NCBI GenBank assembly: GCA_027488985.1
Contig: JAIYAR010000014.1
Location: 1-64,000, forward strand
Origin: Comamonadaceae bacterium
Lineage (GTDB): Bacteria > Pseudomonadota > Gammaproteobacteria > Burkholderiales > Burkholderiaceae_C
Reading direction: 5' to 3'
Length of the DNA stretch: 64,000 bases
The notes beneath the pieces were generated by a model. The model was not told the origin of the DNA. It was given only the letters and a program-made list of their open reading frames with translations, and did no database searches. Both the position numbers and the translations under genes were made by a program. Shown here piece by piece: positions 18,674 to 28,029 of the stretch. Position 1 is the first letter of the stretch. The number at the start of each line of letters is the position of its first letter.

Positions 18674-20437
18674 ATGAATCTCTCAAATCTGAAAATCAGC
18701 ACCAAGCTCATGCTGGGTTTTGCCAGTGTGCTGGCCCTGACCACACTACTGGGCTTTATGGCCCTCTTCGAGCTATCAAACCTATCTGCCAAAACAGAGC
18801 GGATTGCGACGAACAACTTGCCCAGCGTTCAGTACACATCTGACTTGAACAACATGCTTGGTGCCATCCGGCGTGCAGAGGCACTCCATTTGTTGACCTC
18901 AGACCCCAACGTCAAAAAAGAGCAGGAAAAACGCATCGCAGAGTCGCGCAAGTCGGTGGAAGCAGTGATTGCGCGGGCTGGTGCGGTTCTGGACTCAGAC
19001 GACGAAGCCAAAGCGCTTGCCAATTTCCAGAAGCACTTCGCGGATTGGGCAGTGGCAGATGCCAAGATGCTGGAGCTTTCCAACGTCAACAACGCCTCGA
19101 TGGCCGAAGAGATGTTCCGGGACCAGGTGGGCAAGGCCTTTGAGGCGGCCATGAAAGAACTGGATATCGTCTCGGCCTACAACGCCAAGGATAGCGAAAC
19201 CGTTTGGAGTGAAACCCAAGCGGTAGTCTCCACCGGCAAGATCACAGTGATCGGTGCATTGGTAACCGCTTTGGTGATTGGTGCTGCCCTTGCCATCCTG
19301 ATATCCCGTGCCATCACCAAACCGGTGGAAGAAGCAGTGAAGGCGGCTCAGGAAATGTCCACCGGCGACATGACCCGCGCACTGGTAGCGAACGGCAAGG
19401 ATGAGATTGCAGTGCTGCTGCAGTCATTGGAGTCCATGCGCCAGAGCCTCGCAAAGGTGGTGCAAACAGTCCGGCAGGGCTCAGAAAATGTGGAGTCAGC
19501 CAGCTCGGAGATTGCCCAAGGCAACCACGACCTGAGCGCACGCACCGAGCAACAGGCCAGCTCTCTCGAGGAGACCGCCGCTTCCATGGAAGAGCTGAGC
19601 GCGCAGGTCAAACACAACGCCCAAAACGCACTCCAGGCCAACCAGCTCGCCTCCAGTGCTTCCACCGTGGCGGCGCGTGGCGGCGACGTGGTGGGCCGCG
19701 TGGTGGACACCATGAAAGAGATCAACGACTCTTCACGCAGGATCTCGGACATCATCGCCGTCATTGACGGTATTGCGTTTCAGACCAACATCCTGGCGCT
19801 CAATGCCGCCGTGGAGGCAGCGCGCGCAGGCGAGCAAGGCCGCGGATTTGCGGTGGTGGCGTCCGAAGTGCGGGCTCTTGCCGGCCGCAGCGCGGAGGCT
19901 GCCAAGGAAATCAAGTCCCTCATCAATGCCAGCGTTGAGCGGGTGGAACAGGGCTCGGCCCTGGTCAATGAGGCGGGCACCACGATGACCGAGGTGGTCA
20001 CCTCCATCCGCCGAGTGACCGACATGATGGGCGAGATCAGCTCGGCCAGCAACGAGCAGTCTCTGGGCGTGGCACAGGTGGGCGAAGCCGTTGCGCACAT
20101 GGATCGCGCCACCCAGCAAAACGCTGCCTTGGTGGAACAGATTGCCGCGGCTGCGAGCAGCCTGAAATCACAATCGGCGGAATTGGTAAGTACGGTTTCC
20201 GTCTTCAAACTCGATGGCGCTCAGAGCACACGCAAAGCGCAGGTCCGTTCCACAGAATCGGCCAAACTGCCTTTGGGCGCCGCAGAGCGCCGTGCCATCC
20301 CGGCCAAACCTGCATCCAAGCCGACACCGGCCGCAGCACCCAAAGCAGCCCAAGCATTGCCAAAGCCTGCTGCACCGGCACAAGCCAAGGTGGTCACGGC
20401 CAAGGCTGCGGCGGATGACGACTGGGAAACCTTTTAG
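18674..20437 (+). CDS. methyl-accepting chemotaxis protein with DWETF tail
   Basis: A 587-aa canonical membrane chemoreceptor. It has a TM helix (about 11-31), a periplasmic four-helix-bundle sensor region, a second TM helix (about 190-212), HAMP, and a full MA signalling hairpin with the tip motif [20 protein letters not shown]. After a proline/alanine-rich linker it ends DDDWETF, like the NWETF pentapeptide that tethers CheR/CheB in E. coli Tar/Tsr. Methylation-region Glu/Gln pairs ([17 protein letters not shown]) are present. It is not part of the che operon at 46.6-59 kb and probably feeds the flagellar pathway encoded elsewhere (inference). Confidence 0.94.
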   Translation: MNLSNLKISTKLMLGFASVLALTTLLGFMALFELSNLSAKTERIATNNLPSVQYTSDLNNMLGAIRRAEALHLLTSDPNVKKEQEKRIAESRKSVEAVIARAGAVLDSDDEAKALANFQKHFADWAVADAKMLELSNVNNASMAEEMFRDQVGKAFEAAMKELDIVSAYNAKDSETVWSETQAVVSTGKITVIGALVTALVIGAALAILISRAITKPVEEAVKAAQEMSTGDMTRALVANGKDEIAVLLQSLESMRQSLAKVVQTVRQGSENVESASSEIAQGNHDLSARTEQQASSLEETAASMEELSAQVKHNAQNALQANQLASSASTVAARGGDVVGRVVDTMKEINDSSRRISDIIAVIDGIAFQTNILALNAAVEAARAGEQGRGFAVVASEVRALAGRSAEAAKEIKSLINASVERVEQGSALVNEAGTTMTEVVTSIRRVTDMMGEISSASNEQSLGVAQVGEAVAHMDRATQQNAALVEQIAAAASSLKSQSAELVSTVSVFKLDGAQSTRKAQVRSTESAKLPLGAAERRAIPAKPASKPTPAAAPKAAQALPKPAAPAQAKVVTAKAAADDDWETF

Positions 20438-21273
20438 TCCCCGCCGCCGCAGCTGCTTCCACCACCACAGCCACTGTCGCCTCCTCCGTCGCTGACGCCA
20501 GCGTCCGGGCTGAAGCTGAAATCGCCGCCCGGCGATCCATCGCTACCGCCCCCGCATCCTCCCCCGCCGCCGAAACTGGTGCCGCAGTAGGCGTCGGAGC
20601 CACTTTGGCGGTCAATCTCGCGGCAGTCGGGTACATAGGTAAAGCCACCCGCAATGGCGAACTTCTTGTCCAGCGCAAACAACAGCGGCAGGCGGGTAGG
20701 TGCACGCGGGTCAATGCTCTCTTCTTTGCAGGCCCAATGCCATGCGCGGCGCAAGCCTGTATTGCGCTTGGGGTCGCGGCCCAGCACCTCGGCCGGGCTG
20801 TGATGTAGCAGTCTGCCAAAAGCAGCGTCGCACCACTGCGCGTAGCCGCGTGTGTGCAAAATGAACTCGTGCCACGCTGCGTCCACCACTTTGGATGGCA
20901 TGGCTACAAACTGGCGCTTGCTGCGCAGGTGTGCCATGAAAAACTGACGCAGGCCGTGCAACACCAACTCGGTGTCACGGACCGTGAGGTGGGGGTACGC
21001 CTCGCGGAGTTTGGCGCCCAGGAATCGGGGGAGCGCTGCCTCGCGAATGAATTGCCGGCGCAGGGTTTGCTCCCAAGCCGCCAAGGCGACGAACAACAAC
21101 GCACTCCCTATGACGCCTACAAACAATGTCAGGCCAAAAAAGGAATGCGGTGGGCGCAGGGCGTAGATCAGCGCCGCCCCCACCCACAAAGGCAGGAACT
21201 TGCCAAAGCGCAAACAGGCAATGCGGTGGACCAACCGTAGCTGCAGCAGAGGCTTAAACGCGGCCAGCGGCAT
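20434..21273 (-). CDS. membrane protein with Gly/Ser/Cys-rich C-terminal tail
   Basis: A 279-aa protein of unknown function. Two hydrophobic stretches near the N-terminus (about 28-40 and 46-66) suggest membrane insertion. A central domain contains [18 protein letters not shown] and [18 protein letters not shown], resembling proteins annotated as glycine-rich domain-containing. The C-terminus (about 235-279) is a low-complexity run of Gly, Ser and Asp with spaced Cys, ending SCGGGD. It overlaps the upstream acyl-CoA ligase gene by 20 bp and the convergent MCP gene by 4 bp. Confidence 0.7.
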   Translation of the reverse strand: MPLAAFKPLLQLRLVHRIACLRFGKFLPLWVGAALIYALRPPHSFFGLTLFVGVIGSALLFVALAAWEQTLRRQFIREAALPRFLGAKLREAYPHLTVRDTELVLHGLRQFFMAHLRSKRQFVAMPSKVVDAAWHEFILHTRGYAQWCDAAFGRLLHHSPAEVLGRDPKRNTGLRRAWHWACKEESIDPRAPTRLPLLFALDKKFAIAGGFTYVPDCREIDRQSGSDAYCGTSFGGGGGCGGGSDGSPGGDFSFSPDAGVSDGGGDSGCGGGSSCGGGD

Positions 21274-23050
21274 AGCGAGCCTCTTCTTGCAAGCGCAACA
21301 CGCGGCGCTGTACTTTGCCGGTGGTGGTCATGGGCAATGCGTCGACAAACTCAATCTCTTTGGGGTACTCGTAAGGTGCCAACTGGCCTTTCACGTGCGC
21401 TTGCAGATCTTTGGTGAGCTGGGCATGTAATCGGGCTCTGCCCCCCGTATCCTCTGCGCAAGCAGCTATGAAATCAGGAGCAATAACCACATAGGCCTTG
21501 ACCAGCGCACCCCGCTCGGCGTCGGGTTTGGGTACTACAGCGGCGTTGATCACGGCGGGGTGCTTCACCAGACAGTTCTCGATTTCTCCAGGGCCGATGC
21601 GATAGCCCGCCGCCTTGAAAACATCGTCACTGCGGCCTTGGTACCAGAGGTAGCCCTCGACATCGCGGATTGCGAGGTCGCCGGTGCGGCACCAGTCGCC
21701 GGTGTACTTTGCGTCGGTGGCCTTCTGGTTCTTCCAGTAGCCCAAAAAGAAAATAGGATCGGGTTGGCCGTGCACGTCATAACGGTTAAGCGCCACATCG
21801 CCAGGCACGCCGACCGGGCATTCGTTGCCGGCCTCGTCAATCACCGCCACCCGGTGGCCGGGGTAGCCCATGCCCATGCTGCCGCCCTTGGCAGGCCAGT
21901 GGCGGCTGGAGTTGCCCACGATGTAGTTCATCTCCGTCTGCCCGAACATCTCGTTCGGTGTGACACCCAGTTGCCTCTCGCAGTAGCCAAACACGGCGTC
22001 GCCCACCGCCTCCCCCGCGCTCATGATCGCCTCGAGCTGCAGCTTGAACTGCCTGCGCACCGTCTTGCCCTTGGCTCCCGGATAAGCCTTCATCATGGCT
22101 TTGAGGGCAGTGGGAAACAGGAAAGTGTGGGTCACGCCGCAGTCGCGCATCAGCTCCAATGCGGTTTGCGGGCTGAAGCGTCCGTTGTAGGCCACGATGG
22201 GGCGGCCGAAGTACAGCGTGGGCAGCAAGGCGTCCATCAACCCGCCCGTCCAGGCCCAATCGGCCGGCGACCAGAACACGGCCTTGGAGCTGCGGTTCTT
22301 TTTGCCGTCGAAGCCGAACCAGTTCTGGCTGGCCACAAATCCGCTGAGGTTGCCGATGAGCGCACGGTGGGGAATGAGCGCGCCCTTGGGGTTGCCGGTA
22401 GTGCCACTGGTGTAAATGAGCACCGCGGGCTCATCAGCCAAAGTACTCACCAGCTCAAAAGTGGCAGGCTGCACCTGTAATGCAGCCTCAAAGCGGGCAT
22501 CTTGAGGCCCGGTCAGCAAGGCGCCATCTGCATCCTGCAGGCCCACGCCCAGCACTGCGCGCAATTGGGGACATGCGAGGCGCACGCTGGCCAGCGCAGG
22601 TAGTGAGCCGGCATCGCAAATAGCGGCAACTGCCTCGCTGTCCTGCAGGCGGAACTCCAACGCCTCTGGCCCGAACAACATGGACAGGGGCATGGCCACC
22701 GCGCCGAGCTGCAACACCGCCATGTAGGCCACCGCGGTCTCGAAGCGCTGGGGCAGCACGATGCCTACACGATCGCCGCGCTGAACGCCCAGCTTCACCA
22801 GCGCGTTGGAAAGCCGGTTTGCCTGTTCCTGCAGCTGCGAATAGGTATAAATGGTGTCGCTAGCCCCCGAGGAATATGCGCGGACAGCTACTCTTTTTGT
22901 AGCGTCCTGCGTTTCTGCCCAGCGGCGGCTGCATACCTGCGCCATATTGAAGTGCTGCGGCACCTCCCAGCGGAATTGGCTGTGCAAGGCTGCGTAGCCT
23001 GCGGGTGGTTGTGACTTGCGGGATGTGTCTCTGCCTTGACTGACGGCCAT
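21254..23050 (-). CDS. AMP-dependent acyl-CoA synthetase
   Basis: A 598-aa ANL-superfamily ligase that activates a carboxylate as acyl-AMP and transfers it to CoA. The P-loop is VLIYTSGTTGNPKGALIPH. The core also has MFGQTEMNY, DWCRTGDLAIRD and the C-terminal catalytic lysine region MTTTGKVQRRVLR. The pattern suggests an acetyl- or medium-chain acyl-CoA synthetase; the substrate cannot be told. Two segments coincide with copies of the dispersed hairpin repeat: residues about 50-64, and an insertion of roughly 15-20 residues about 75 residues from the C-terminus. It overlaps the downstream gene by 20 bp. Confidence 0.9.
   Translation of the reverse strand: MAVSQGRDTSRKSQPPAGYAALHSQFRWEVPQHFNMAQVCSRRWAETQDATKRVAVRAYSSGASDTIYTYSQLQEQANRLSNALVKLGVQRGDRVGIVLPQRFETAVAYMAVLQLGAVAMPLSMLFGPEALEFRLQDSEAVAAICDAGSLPALASVRLACPQLRAVLGVGLQDADGALLTGPQDARFEAALQVQPATFELVSTLADEPAVLIYTSGTTGNPKGALIPHRALIGNLSGFVASQNWFGFDGKKNRSSKAVFWSPADWAWTGGLMDALLPTLYFGRPIVAYNGRFSPQTALELMRDCGVTHTFLFPTALKAMMKAYPGAKGKTVRRQFKLQLEAIMSAGEAVGDAVFGYCERQLGVTPNEMFGQTEMNYIVGNSSRHWPAKGGSMGMGYPGHRVAVIDEAGNECPVGVPGDVALNRYDVHGQPDPIFFLGYWKNQKATDAKYTGDWCRTGDLAIRDVEGYLWYQGRSDDVFKAAGYRIGPGEIENCLVKHPAVINAAVVPKPDAERGALVKAYVVIAPDFIAACAEDTGGRARLHAQLTKDLQAHVKGQLAPYEYPKEIEFVDALPMTTTGKVQRRVLRLQEEARYAAGRV
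21434..21482 (-). repeat. hairpin repeat family 1, copy in the acyl-CoA ligase C-terminus
   Basis: Minus-strand copy with the core ATAGCTGCTTGCGCAGAGGA, preceded by GCTCCTGATTTC. It is translated as DFIAACAEDTGGRA, lying between the strand YVVIAP and the helix LTKDLQAHVKG. Relatives that I recall have only a few residues here, so the element appears as an in-frame insertion. Confidence 0.75.
22857..22903 (-). repeat. hairpin repeat family 1, copy in the acyl-CoA ligase N-terminus
   Basis: Minus-strand copy beginning GCTACAAAAAGA with the core GTAGCTGTCCGCGCATATTC and the right end GGGGGCTAGCGAC. It is translated as RVAVRAYSSGASD, matching the peptide expected from the family consensus (VAARAYSMSARG) at most positions. 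It lies in a variable region before the TYSQLQEQANRLS helix. Confidence 0.8.
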
Positions 23051-23073
23051 GCCTTGTCTCCTCTTCTGTCCTT

Positions 23074-23988
23074 ATGATTTGCACAATGTACCAAGCCCGA
23101 CGCCCCTTTCGCAGCGAATTCGTTCCCATCCGCAACCTGGATTACCACGTGCAAGTCTGGGGAGAGCCCGGGCCCGGCAAAACGCCCTTGGTGATGGTGC
23201 ACGGCTGGATGGATGTGGCCGCAAGTTACCAGTTTGTGGTGGACGCCTTCAGCGAGGACCACTACATCATTGCCCCCGACTGGCGGGGCTACGGCAAAAC
23301 CAAAGTGCCGAAGACGGACAACTACTGGGTGCCCGACTATCTGGCCGACCTCGATTTTCTGCTCGACCACTACGCCCCGGACCAACAGGTGAACCTGGTG
23401 GGCCACAGCATGGGTGGCAATGTGGTCATGCTCTACGGTGGGGTGCGGCCCCAGCGCATACGCAGATTAGTGAACCTGGAGGGCTTCGGCATGCCGGCCA
23501 CCATTCCGGCACAGGCGCCCGGCCGCTTTGCAACCTGGATGGATGAACTCAAAAAGCTGCATGCGGGGGAGATGGAGCTCAAGGCCTATGACAGCGCAGA
23601 CGGCGTCGCCCGCCGCCTCATGAAAACCAACCCGCGCCTGGGGACCGACAAAGCCGCATGGCTGGCCCGGCATTGGGCCGCTGAAAACGCCGACGGTAGC
23701 TGGTCCATTCTGGGCGACGCCGCCCACAAGGTCACCAGTGCACAGCTCTACCGCGTGGAAGAGGTAATGGCGATTTATCAGCGCCTGAGCATGCCGGTGC
23801 TGGCCGTAGAGGCCTCTGACAACAGCCTGGACATGTGGTGGAAAGGCAAGTTCACCCTGGCTGAGTACCACGAGCGCCTGAAAATGGTGCCGCAGGTGGA
23901 AATCGCCCGCATTGAAGACGCCGGCCACATGATGCACCACGACCAACCGGAGGTGCTGGCAGCCCTGATCGAGCGCTTTATCCGTTGA
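23074..23988 (+). CDS. alpha/beta-fold hydrolase
   Basis: A 304-aa soluble hydrolase. The nucleophile elbow is VNLVGHSMGGNVVML (Ser in GHSMG). The oxyanion region LVMVHGWMDVAASY and the strand IIAPDWRGYGKT are typical. The catalytic His is likely in DAGHMMHHDQPE, and the acid may be Asp in AVEASDNSLD. A second ATG four codons in (23086) is an equally good start, and neither has a clear ribosome site. It is divergent from the acyl-CoA ligase with only 23 bp between starts, so the two may be functionally linked. Confidence 0.88.
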   Translation: MICTMYQARRPFRSEFVPIRNLDYHVQVWGEPGPGKTPLVMVHGWMDVAASYQFVVDAFSEDHYIIAPDWRGYGKTKVPKTDNYWVPDYLADLDFLLDHYAPDQQVNLVGHSMGGNVVMLYGGVRPQRIRRLVNLEGFGMPATIPAQAPGRFATWMDELKKLHAGEMELKAYDSADGVARRLMKTNPRLGTDKAAWLARHWAAENADGSWSILGDAAHKVTSAQLYRVEEVMAIYQRLSMPVLAVEASDNSLDMWWKGKFTLAEYHERLKMVPQVEIARIEDAGHMMHHDQPEVLAALIERFIR

Positions 23989-24015
23989 TTTGGAGGGGTG
24001 AATTTGTGGATATAG

Positions 24016-24034
24016 AATGAGAACGTCTCTCATT
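24016..24034. promoter_or_regulatory. Fur-box-like operator
   Basis: A near-ideal inverted repeat, AATGAGA-N5-TCTCATT, 30 bp upstream of the iron-binding protein gene. Size (19 bp) and sequence resemble Fur operators. A related AATGAGAATT site precedes the ATPase gene of the same transporter, which supports iron repression. Confidence 0.75.
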
Positions 24035-24063
24035 TTGATTCTCAACCACTTCACTTTACCAAC

Positions 24064-25116
24064 ATGAAAAAGCTTTCTGCCCGCCGCCTTGCGCTCGCCA
24101 CTGCCATTTTTGGGGTTTGCTCACCTGCACTCCATGCGCAGGACAAGGTATTGAATGTGTACTCCGCCCGCCACTACCCCGGTGATGTGCAGTTGTATTC
24201 GGCATTCACCCAGGCCACGGGCATCCAGATCAAGCGAGTGGACGCTGATGACGCGGGCATCCTGCAGCGCCTCAAAGCGGAAGGCACCGCATCGCCCGCT
24301 GACGTTATCTTGCTGGTGGACGCATCGCGCCTGTGGCGCGCCGAGGTGGATGGCCTGTTTGCACCGGTGAAATCCAAAGTGTTGGATGACGCCATTCCTG
24401 CCCAACTGCGTGGCAAAACCAGTGCTGAAGGAACCTCCTGGTTCGGCTTCAGTACCCGCGCCCGCGTGGTGGTTTACAACAAGGCACGTGTGTCCAAAGA
24501 CAACGTAGACACCTACGAAGAGTTGGCCGACGCCAAAAACAAGGGCTTGCTGTGCACGCGCTCCGGTTCGCACCCCTACAACCTGAGCCTATTCGGTGCC
24601 ATGAATGAGCACCTGGGCAGCGCCGCCACTGAAACCTGGCTCAAGGGCCTGGTCAGCAACATGGCCCGCAATCCCGTGGGTGGCGATACCGACCAGATCA
24701 AGGCAACAGCCTCCGGCGAATGCGGCGTGGCGTTGACCAACACCTACTACCTCGCCCGCCTGATGCGCAGTGACAAGCCGGAAGACCGTGCGGTGATGGA
24801 CAAGGTCGGCGTGGTATTCCCCAACCAAAGCAGCTGGGGCACCCATGTGAACATTGCCGGTGGCGCCATGGCGAAAAACTCCAAGAACCCGGCCTACGCC
24901 CAGCAATTCCTCGAGTTTCTGGCCAGCCCGCAGGCGCAGGAATACTTTGCCAACGGCAACAACGAATGGCCCGTCGCCAAGGGCATCAAGATCAGCAATC
25001 CCGCACTGGAAAGCATGAGCGGCGGTAGCTTCAAATCGGAAACCATTCCGGTCAGCATCGTGGGCATGAACCAGGTCAAGGTACAGCAGATGCTGGACCG
25101 CGTAGGCTACAAATAA
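24064..25116 (+). CDS. periplasmic ferric-iron-binding protein of an ABC transporter
   Basis: A 350-aa FbpA/FutA-type solute-binding protein. It has a signal peptide ending PALHAQ and then the KVLNVYSARHYPGD strand. The adjacent tyrosines Tyr228-Tyr229 in LTNTYYLARL match the iron-coordinating Tyr pair of this family. Other blocks are GTSWFGFSTRARVVVYNK and NIAGGAMAKNSKNP. It lies behind a Fur-box-like site. The permease gene is convergent and the ATPase gene lies further on, so the transporter is split into three transcription units. Confidence 0.92.
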   Translation: MKKLSARRLALATAIFGVCSPALHAQDKVLNVYSARHYPGDVQLYSAFTQATGIQIKRVDADDAGILQRLKAEGTASPADVILLVDASRLWRAEVDGLFAPVKSKVLDDAIPAQLRGKTSAEGTSWFGFSTRARVVVYNKARVSKDNVDTYEELADAKNKGLLCTRSGSHPYNLSLFGAMNEHLGSAATETWLKGLVSNMARNPVGGDTDQIKATASGECGVALTNTYYLARLMRSDKPEDRAVMDKVGVVFPNQSSWGTHVNIAGGAMAKNSKNPAYAQQFLEFLASPQAQEYFANGNNEWPVAKGIKISNPALESMSGGSFKSETIPVSIVGMNQVKVQQMLDRVGYK

Positions 25117-25136
25117 GCCCTTCAGCCTGTCTGCAG

Positions 25137-25173
25137 GCGGCTTGACTGCGCAATGCGGTCAAGCCGCTTTTTT
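25137..25173 (+). terminator. intrinsic terminator of the iron-binding protein gene
   Basis: A 10-bp stem, GCGGCTTGAC (25137-25146) with GTCAAGCCGC (25158-25167), followed by six T. It overlaps the last codons of the convergent permease gene, whose stop lies at 25159-25161. Confidence 0.88.
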
Positions 25174-26811
25174 ATTGAGGGTGCGACTCAAAAAGATCAC
25201 CGGTATCAGACCCACCAGGACCAGCACCAGGGCGGGCAATGCCGCTTCACCCAAGCGCTCGTCCTTGGCCAGCTGAAACGCCACGACGGCCAAGGTGTCG
25301 TGATCAAAGGGCCGCAGCACCAAAGTGGCTGGCAGCTCCTTCATCACGTCCACAAACACCAGCAACCCCGCGACCAGGCTGCTGCGCACCAGTAAGGGCC
25401 GATGCACGCGCCACCAAAGGCTCCAGCCGGTCACGCCCAGCATGCGTGCGGTTTCATCCAAGGTTGCCGGCAGTTGGTTGTAGCCACTCTGCACCGTATG
25501 CAAAGCCACCGCAGTAAAGCGCACCAGATAGGCCCAGATGACGCCGATCACGGTGGTGCTGATCCAGAAACCCACCTGCCAGTCCGGCCGTGCAGCCTGC
25601 AGCCAGCCGACCGGAATCAGCAAGCCCACCACGATGACCGCACCCGGCACCGCATACCCCATGCCGGCCAGGCTGACCACTGTGCGGGTCAAGCGGGTCG
25701 GGGTGCGCCTCGCGGCAAACGCCAGGGCGAGGGCCAGTGCACTGGCCAACAAGGCAGTTATGGCGGCGAGCTTGAAGCTGTTGAGGCTCCAACCCACAAA
25801 ACTGCTCCAGGGCAGAGGACTGTCTTCCAAGCCCCAGGCTTGCCACAAGGGTCGTAACATGAACACCACCGGCAACACAAAACCGAGTAGCACGGGCAAG
25901 CTACAGACCAGCGTGGCCATCAAGGCGCGCTTTCCCTGAAGCACCACAGGCTGGGCAGGTACTCGTCGACCCTTGACATTGGCGTAACGCATCTTTCGGC
26001 GGGCGTGCATTTCCACACGGAGCAGCAAGGCCATCATCACCAGCAGGGCTGTGGCCAGTTGGGCAGCAGCAATACGGCTGTCCAGTACGAGCCAAGCTTT
26101 GTAGATGCCAGCAGTGAAAGTTTGAATGCCGAAATAGCTGGAGACCCCGTAGTCCGCCAATGTCTCCATCAGCGCCAGAGCGATACCGGCCATGATGGCG
26201 GGCCGCGCCAGCGGGATGGCGATGGATGTCACCCGGCGCCCGAGGGATGCGCCCATCAGGCGGGCGGCATCCATCAAATGTGCGGCCCGCTCCAACAAGG
26301 CTACCCGCACCAGCAGGTACACATAGGGGTAAAGGGTAAAGATGAAAACAAGGGCCGCGCCCCCCAGGCTACGTACTTCTGGGAGCAGCCGCCCCTCCAG
26401 TCCGAAAGTGCTGCGCATCCAGGTTTGCGCAGGGCCGCTGAACTGTAAAAAGTCGGTGTAGGCGTACGCCACGACATACGCCGGCATGGCCAGGGGCAAC
26501 AGCAGGGCCCATTCCCACTGGCGGCGCCCCGGGAAGTCGAACAAGGTCACGGCACAGGCGCTGGCAGTTCCGACCAGGCCCACACCTAGTGCCACTGTCA
26601 CGCACAAAAGCAGCGTGGTCCCGGCATATTCGGGCAGCACCGTAGCAGCCATTTCACGCAAAAGCCCCAGAGCCACGGCATCCCATTGCAGCACCGCCGC
26701 TACCAGCGCCAGCACTGGGAGGGACACCAGCGCACCCATCAGGAGCAATGCAAGCTTCGCTGGCACCGCTCGCAATGCAGAGGTCAATGGTTCGGAGAAA
26801 AGAGCAAGCAC
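25159..26811 (-). CDS. ferric-iron ABC transporter permease (FbpB type)
   Basis: A 550-aa inner-membrane protein with about twelve hydrophobic helices arranged as two fused permease halves. Each half has an EAA-type loop (DAARLMGASLGRRVTSIAIPLARP in the first, DETARMLGVTGWSLWWRVHRPLL in the second). This tandem layout is typical of FbpB/ThiP-like iron permeases. The start is a GTG at 26811 without an obvious ribosome site, so it may lie slightly elsewhere. Only 80 bp separate it from the divergent ATPase gene, with a Fur-box-like site between. Confidence 0.92.
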   Translation of the reverse strand: MLALFSEPLTSALRAVPAKLALLLMGALVSLPVLALVAAVLQWDAVALGLLREMAATVLPEYAGTTLLLCVTVALGVGLVGTASACAVTLFDFPGRRQWEWALLLPLAMPAYVVAYAYTDFLQFSGPAQTWMRSTFGLEGRLLPEVRSLGGAALVFIFTLYPYVYLLVRVALLERAAHLMDAARLMGASLGRRVTSIAIPLARPAIMAGIALALMETLADYGVSSYFGIQTFTAGIYKAWLVLDSRIAAAQLATALLVMMALLLRVEMHARRKMRYANVKGRRVPAQPVVLQGKRALMATLVCSLPVLLGFVLPVVFMLRPLWQAWGLEDSPLPWSSFVGWSLNSFKLAAITALLASALALALAFAARRTPTRLTRTVVSLAGMGYAVPGAVIVVGLLIPVGWLQAARPDWQVGFWISTTVIGVIWAYLVRFTAVALHTVQSGYNQLPATLDETARMLGVTGWSLWWRVHRPLLVRSSLVAGLLVFVDVMKELPATLVLRPFDHDTLAVVAFQLAKDERLGEAALPALVLVLVGLIPVIFLSRTLNKKAA

Positions 26812-26859
26812 AAGCGGGCAATTGAGAAGATAAACAGCCCGGGGGACCCTGCGGCTCTG

Positions 26860-26878
26860 AATGAGAATTGTAAGTATC
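26860..26878. promoter_or_regulatory. Fur-box-like site between permease and ATPase genes
   Basis: The sequence AATGAGAATTGTAAGTATC shares its left half with the operator at 24016-24034 and keeps the AAT...TATC skeleton of Fur sites. Its position between two divergent iron-transport genes would let it control both. Confidence 0.6.
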
Positions 26879-26891
26879 TACAATTTTGCCC

Positions 26892-27977
26892 ATGTACCTC
26901 GAACTCCAAGACCTCAGTGTGCGTTACCAAGCCTCCCAACCCCTGGCGGTGGAGGGCGTGAGCTTCGGTTTGCGTGCCGGTGAAATCGGGGTGCTGATCG
27001 GCCCTTCGGGCTGCGGAAAGACCACCTTGCTGCGCGCAATTGCCGGCTTGGAAGCCACCCACGCCGGGCGGATCTCCCTCGGCGGCGTCACGGTCAGTGG
27101 CGACGGCAAGGCACTGCCACCCGAGCGCCGGCAGATGGGCATGGTGTTTCAGGATTACGCCCTGTTCCCTCACATGGATGTGAGTAAAAACATTGCTTTT
27201 GGCATTCACAACCTGCCAGCCCGTGAGCGCCAAGAGCGGGTGCTGGAGGTTTTGCGCTTGGTTGGGCTGGAAGAGCAGGCCTTGCGCTATCCCCATGAGC
27301 TATCGGGTGGGCAGCAGCAACGCGTGGCGCTGGCGCGGGCATTGGCGCCGCAACCCAAACTCTTGCTGCTGGATGAGCCGTTCTCCAACCTGGATGTGGA
27401 CTTGCGCGAGCGCCTCGCGCAGGAGTTGCGCACCATCCTCAAGGCCGCTGGTGCCACTGCACTCTTTGTGACCCACGACCAGCTGGAGGCCTTTGCCATA
27501 GGAGACCTCATCGGCGTGATGCACCAGGGCCACCTGCATCAGTGGGCGGATGCCTACACCCTCTACCACCGGCCGGCCACCCGTTTTGTGGCCGACTTCA
27601 TCGGACACGGCGTCTTTACCCCCGCCAGCGTAGAGTTGCATGAGGAAAACGGCGTCACCCACAAACACGTGGTCACGCCCTTGGGCGAACTACACGGAAT
27701 CCACCAGCATGAGCAGGACCGGCTGAGCCTGGGCCCCTGTGACATCCTGCTGCGGGCGGACGACATCGTCCACGACGATACGGCCGAGGTGCAGGCCCGC
27801 ATAGTCAACAAGGCATTCCGTGGGAATGAGTTTCTGTACACCCTGGAATTGCGCACCGGCGAGCTGGTGATGGCCCATGTACCCAGCCACCACGACCACC
27901 GCATCGGGGAATGGATAGGCATCCGGCCAGAAGTGGACCACGTGGTCACCTTCGCCAGTGAAAGCCCAAAGGGGTGA
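26892..27977 (+). CDS. ferric-iron ABC transporter ATP-binding protein
   Basis: A 361-aa ABC ATPase. Walker A is GPSGCGKTTLL, the Q-loop MVFQDYALFPH, the signature LSGGQQQRVALARAL, Walker B LLLLDEPFSNLD and the switch LFVTHDQLEA. A C-terminal beta domain (about 240-360, TOBE-like) follows, as in FbpC/PotA proteins. The ATG at 26892 is preferred over an in-frame TTG two codons earlier. It partners the permease at 25159 and the binding protein at 24064. Confidence 0.93.
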   Translation: MYLELQDLSVRYQASQPLAVEGVSFGLRAGEIGVLIGPSGCGKTTLLRAIAGLEATHAGRISLGGVTVSGDGKALPPERRQMGMVFQDYALFPHMDVSKNIAFGIHNLPARERQERVLEVLRLVGLEEQALRYPHELSGGQQQRVALARALAPQPKLLLLDEPFSNLDVDLRERLAQELRTILKAAGATALFVTHDQLEAFAIGDLIGVMHQGHLHQWADAYTLYHRPATRFVADFIGHGVFTPASVELHEENGVTHKHVVTPLGELHGIHQHEQDRLSLGPCDILLRADDIVHDDTAEVQARIVNKAFRGNEFLYTLELRTGELVMAHVPSHHDHRIGEWIGIRPEVDHVVTFASESPKG

Positions 27978-28029
27978 TGGCAACTAAAATATCGGGTTAA
28001 CCATATACACAGCAAGCAGGACCCGCATC

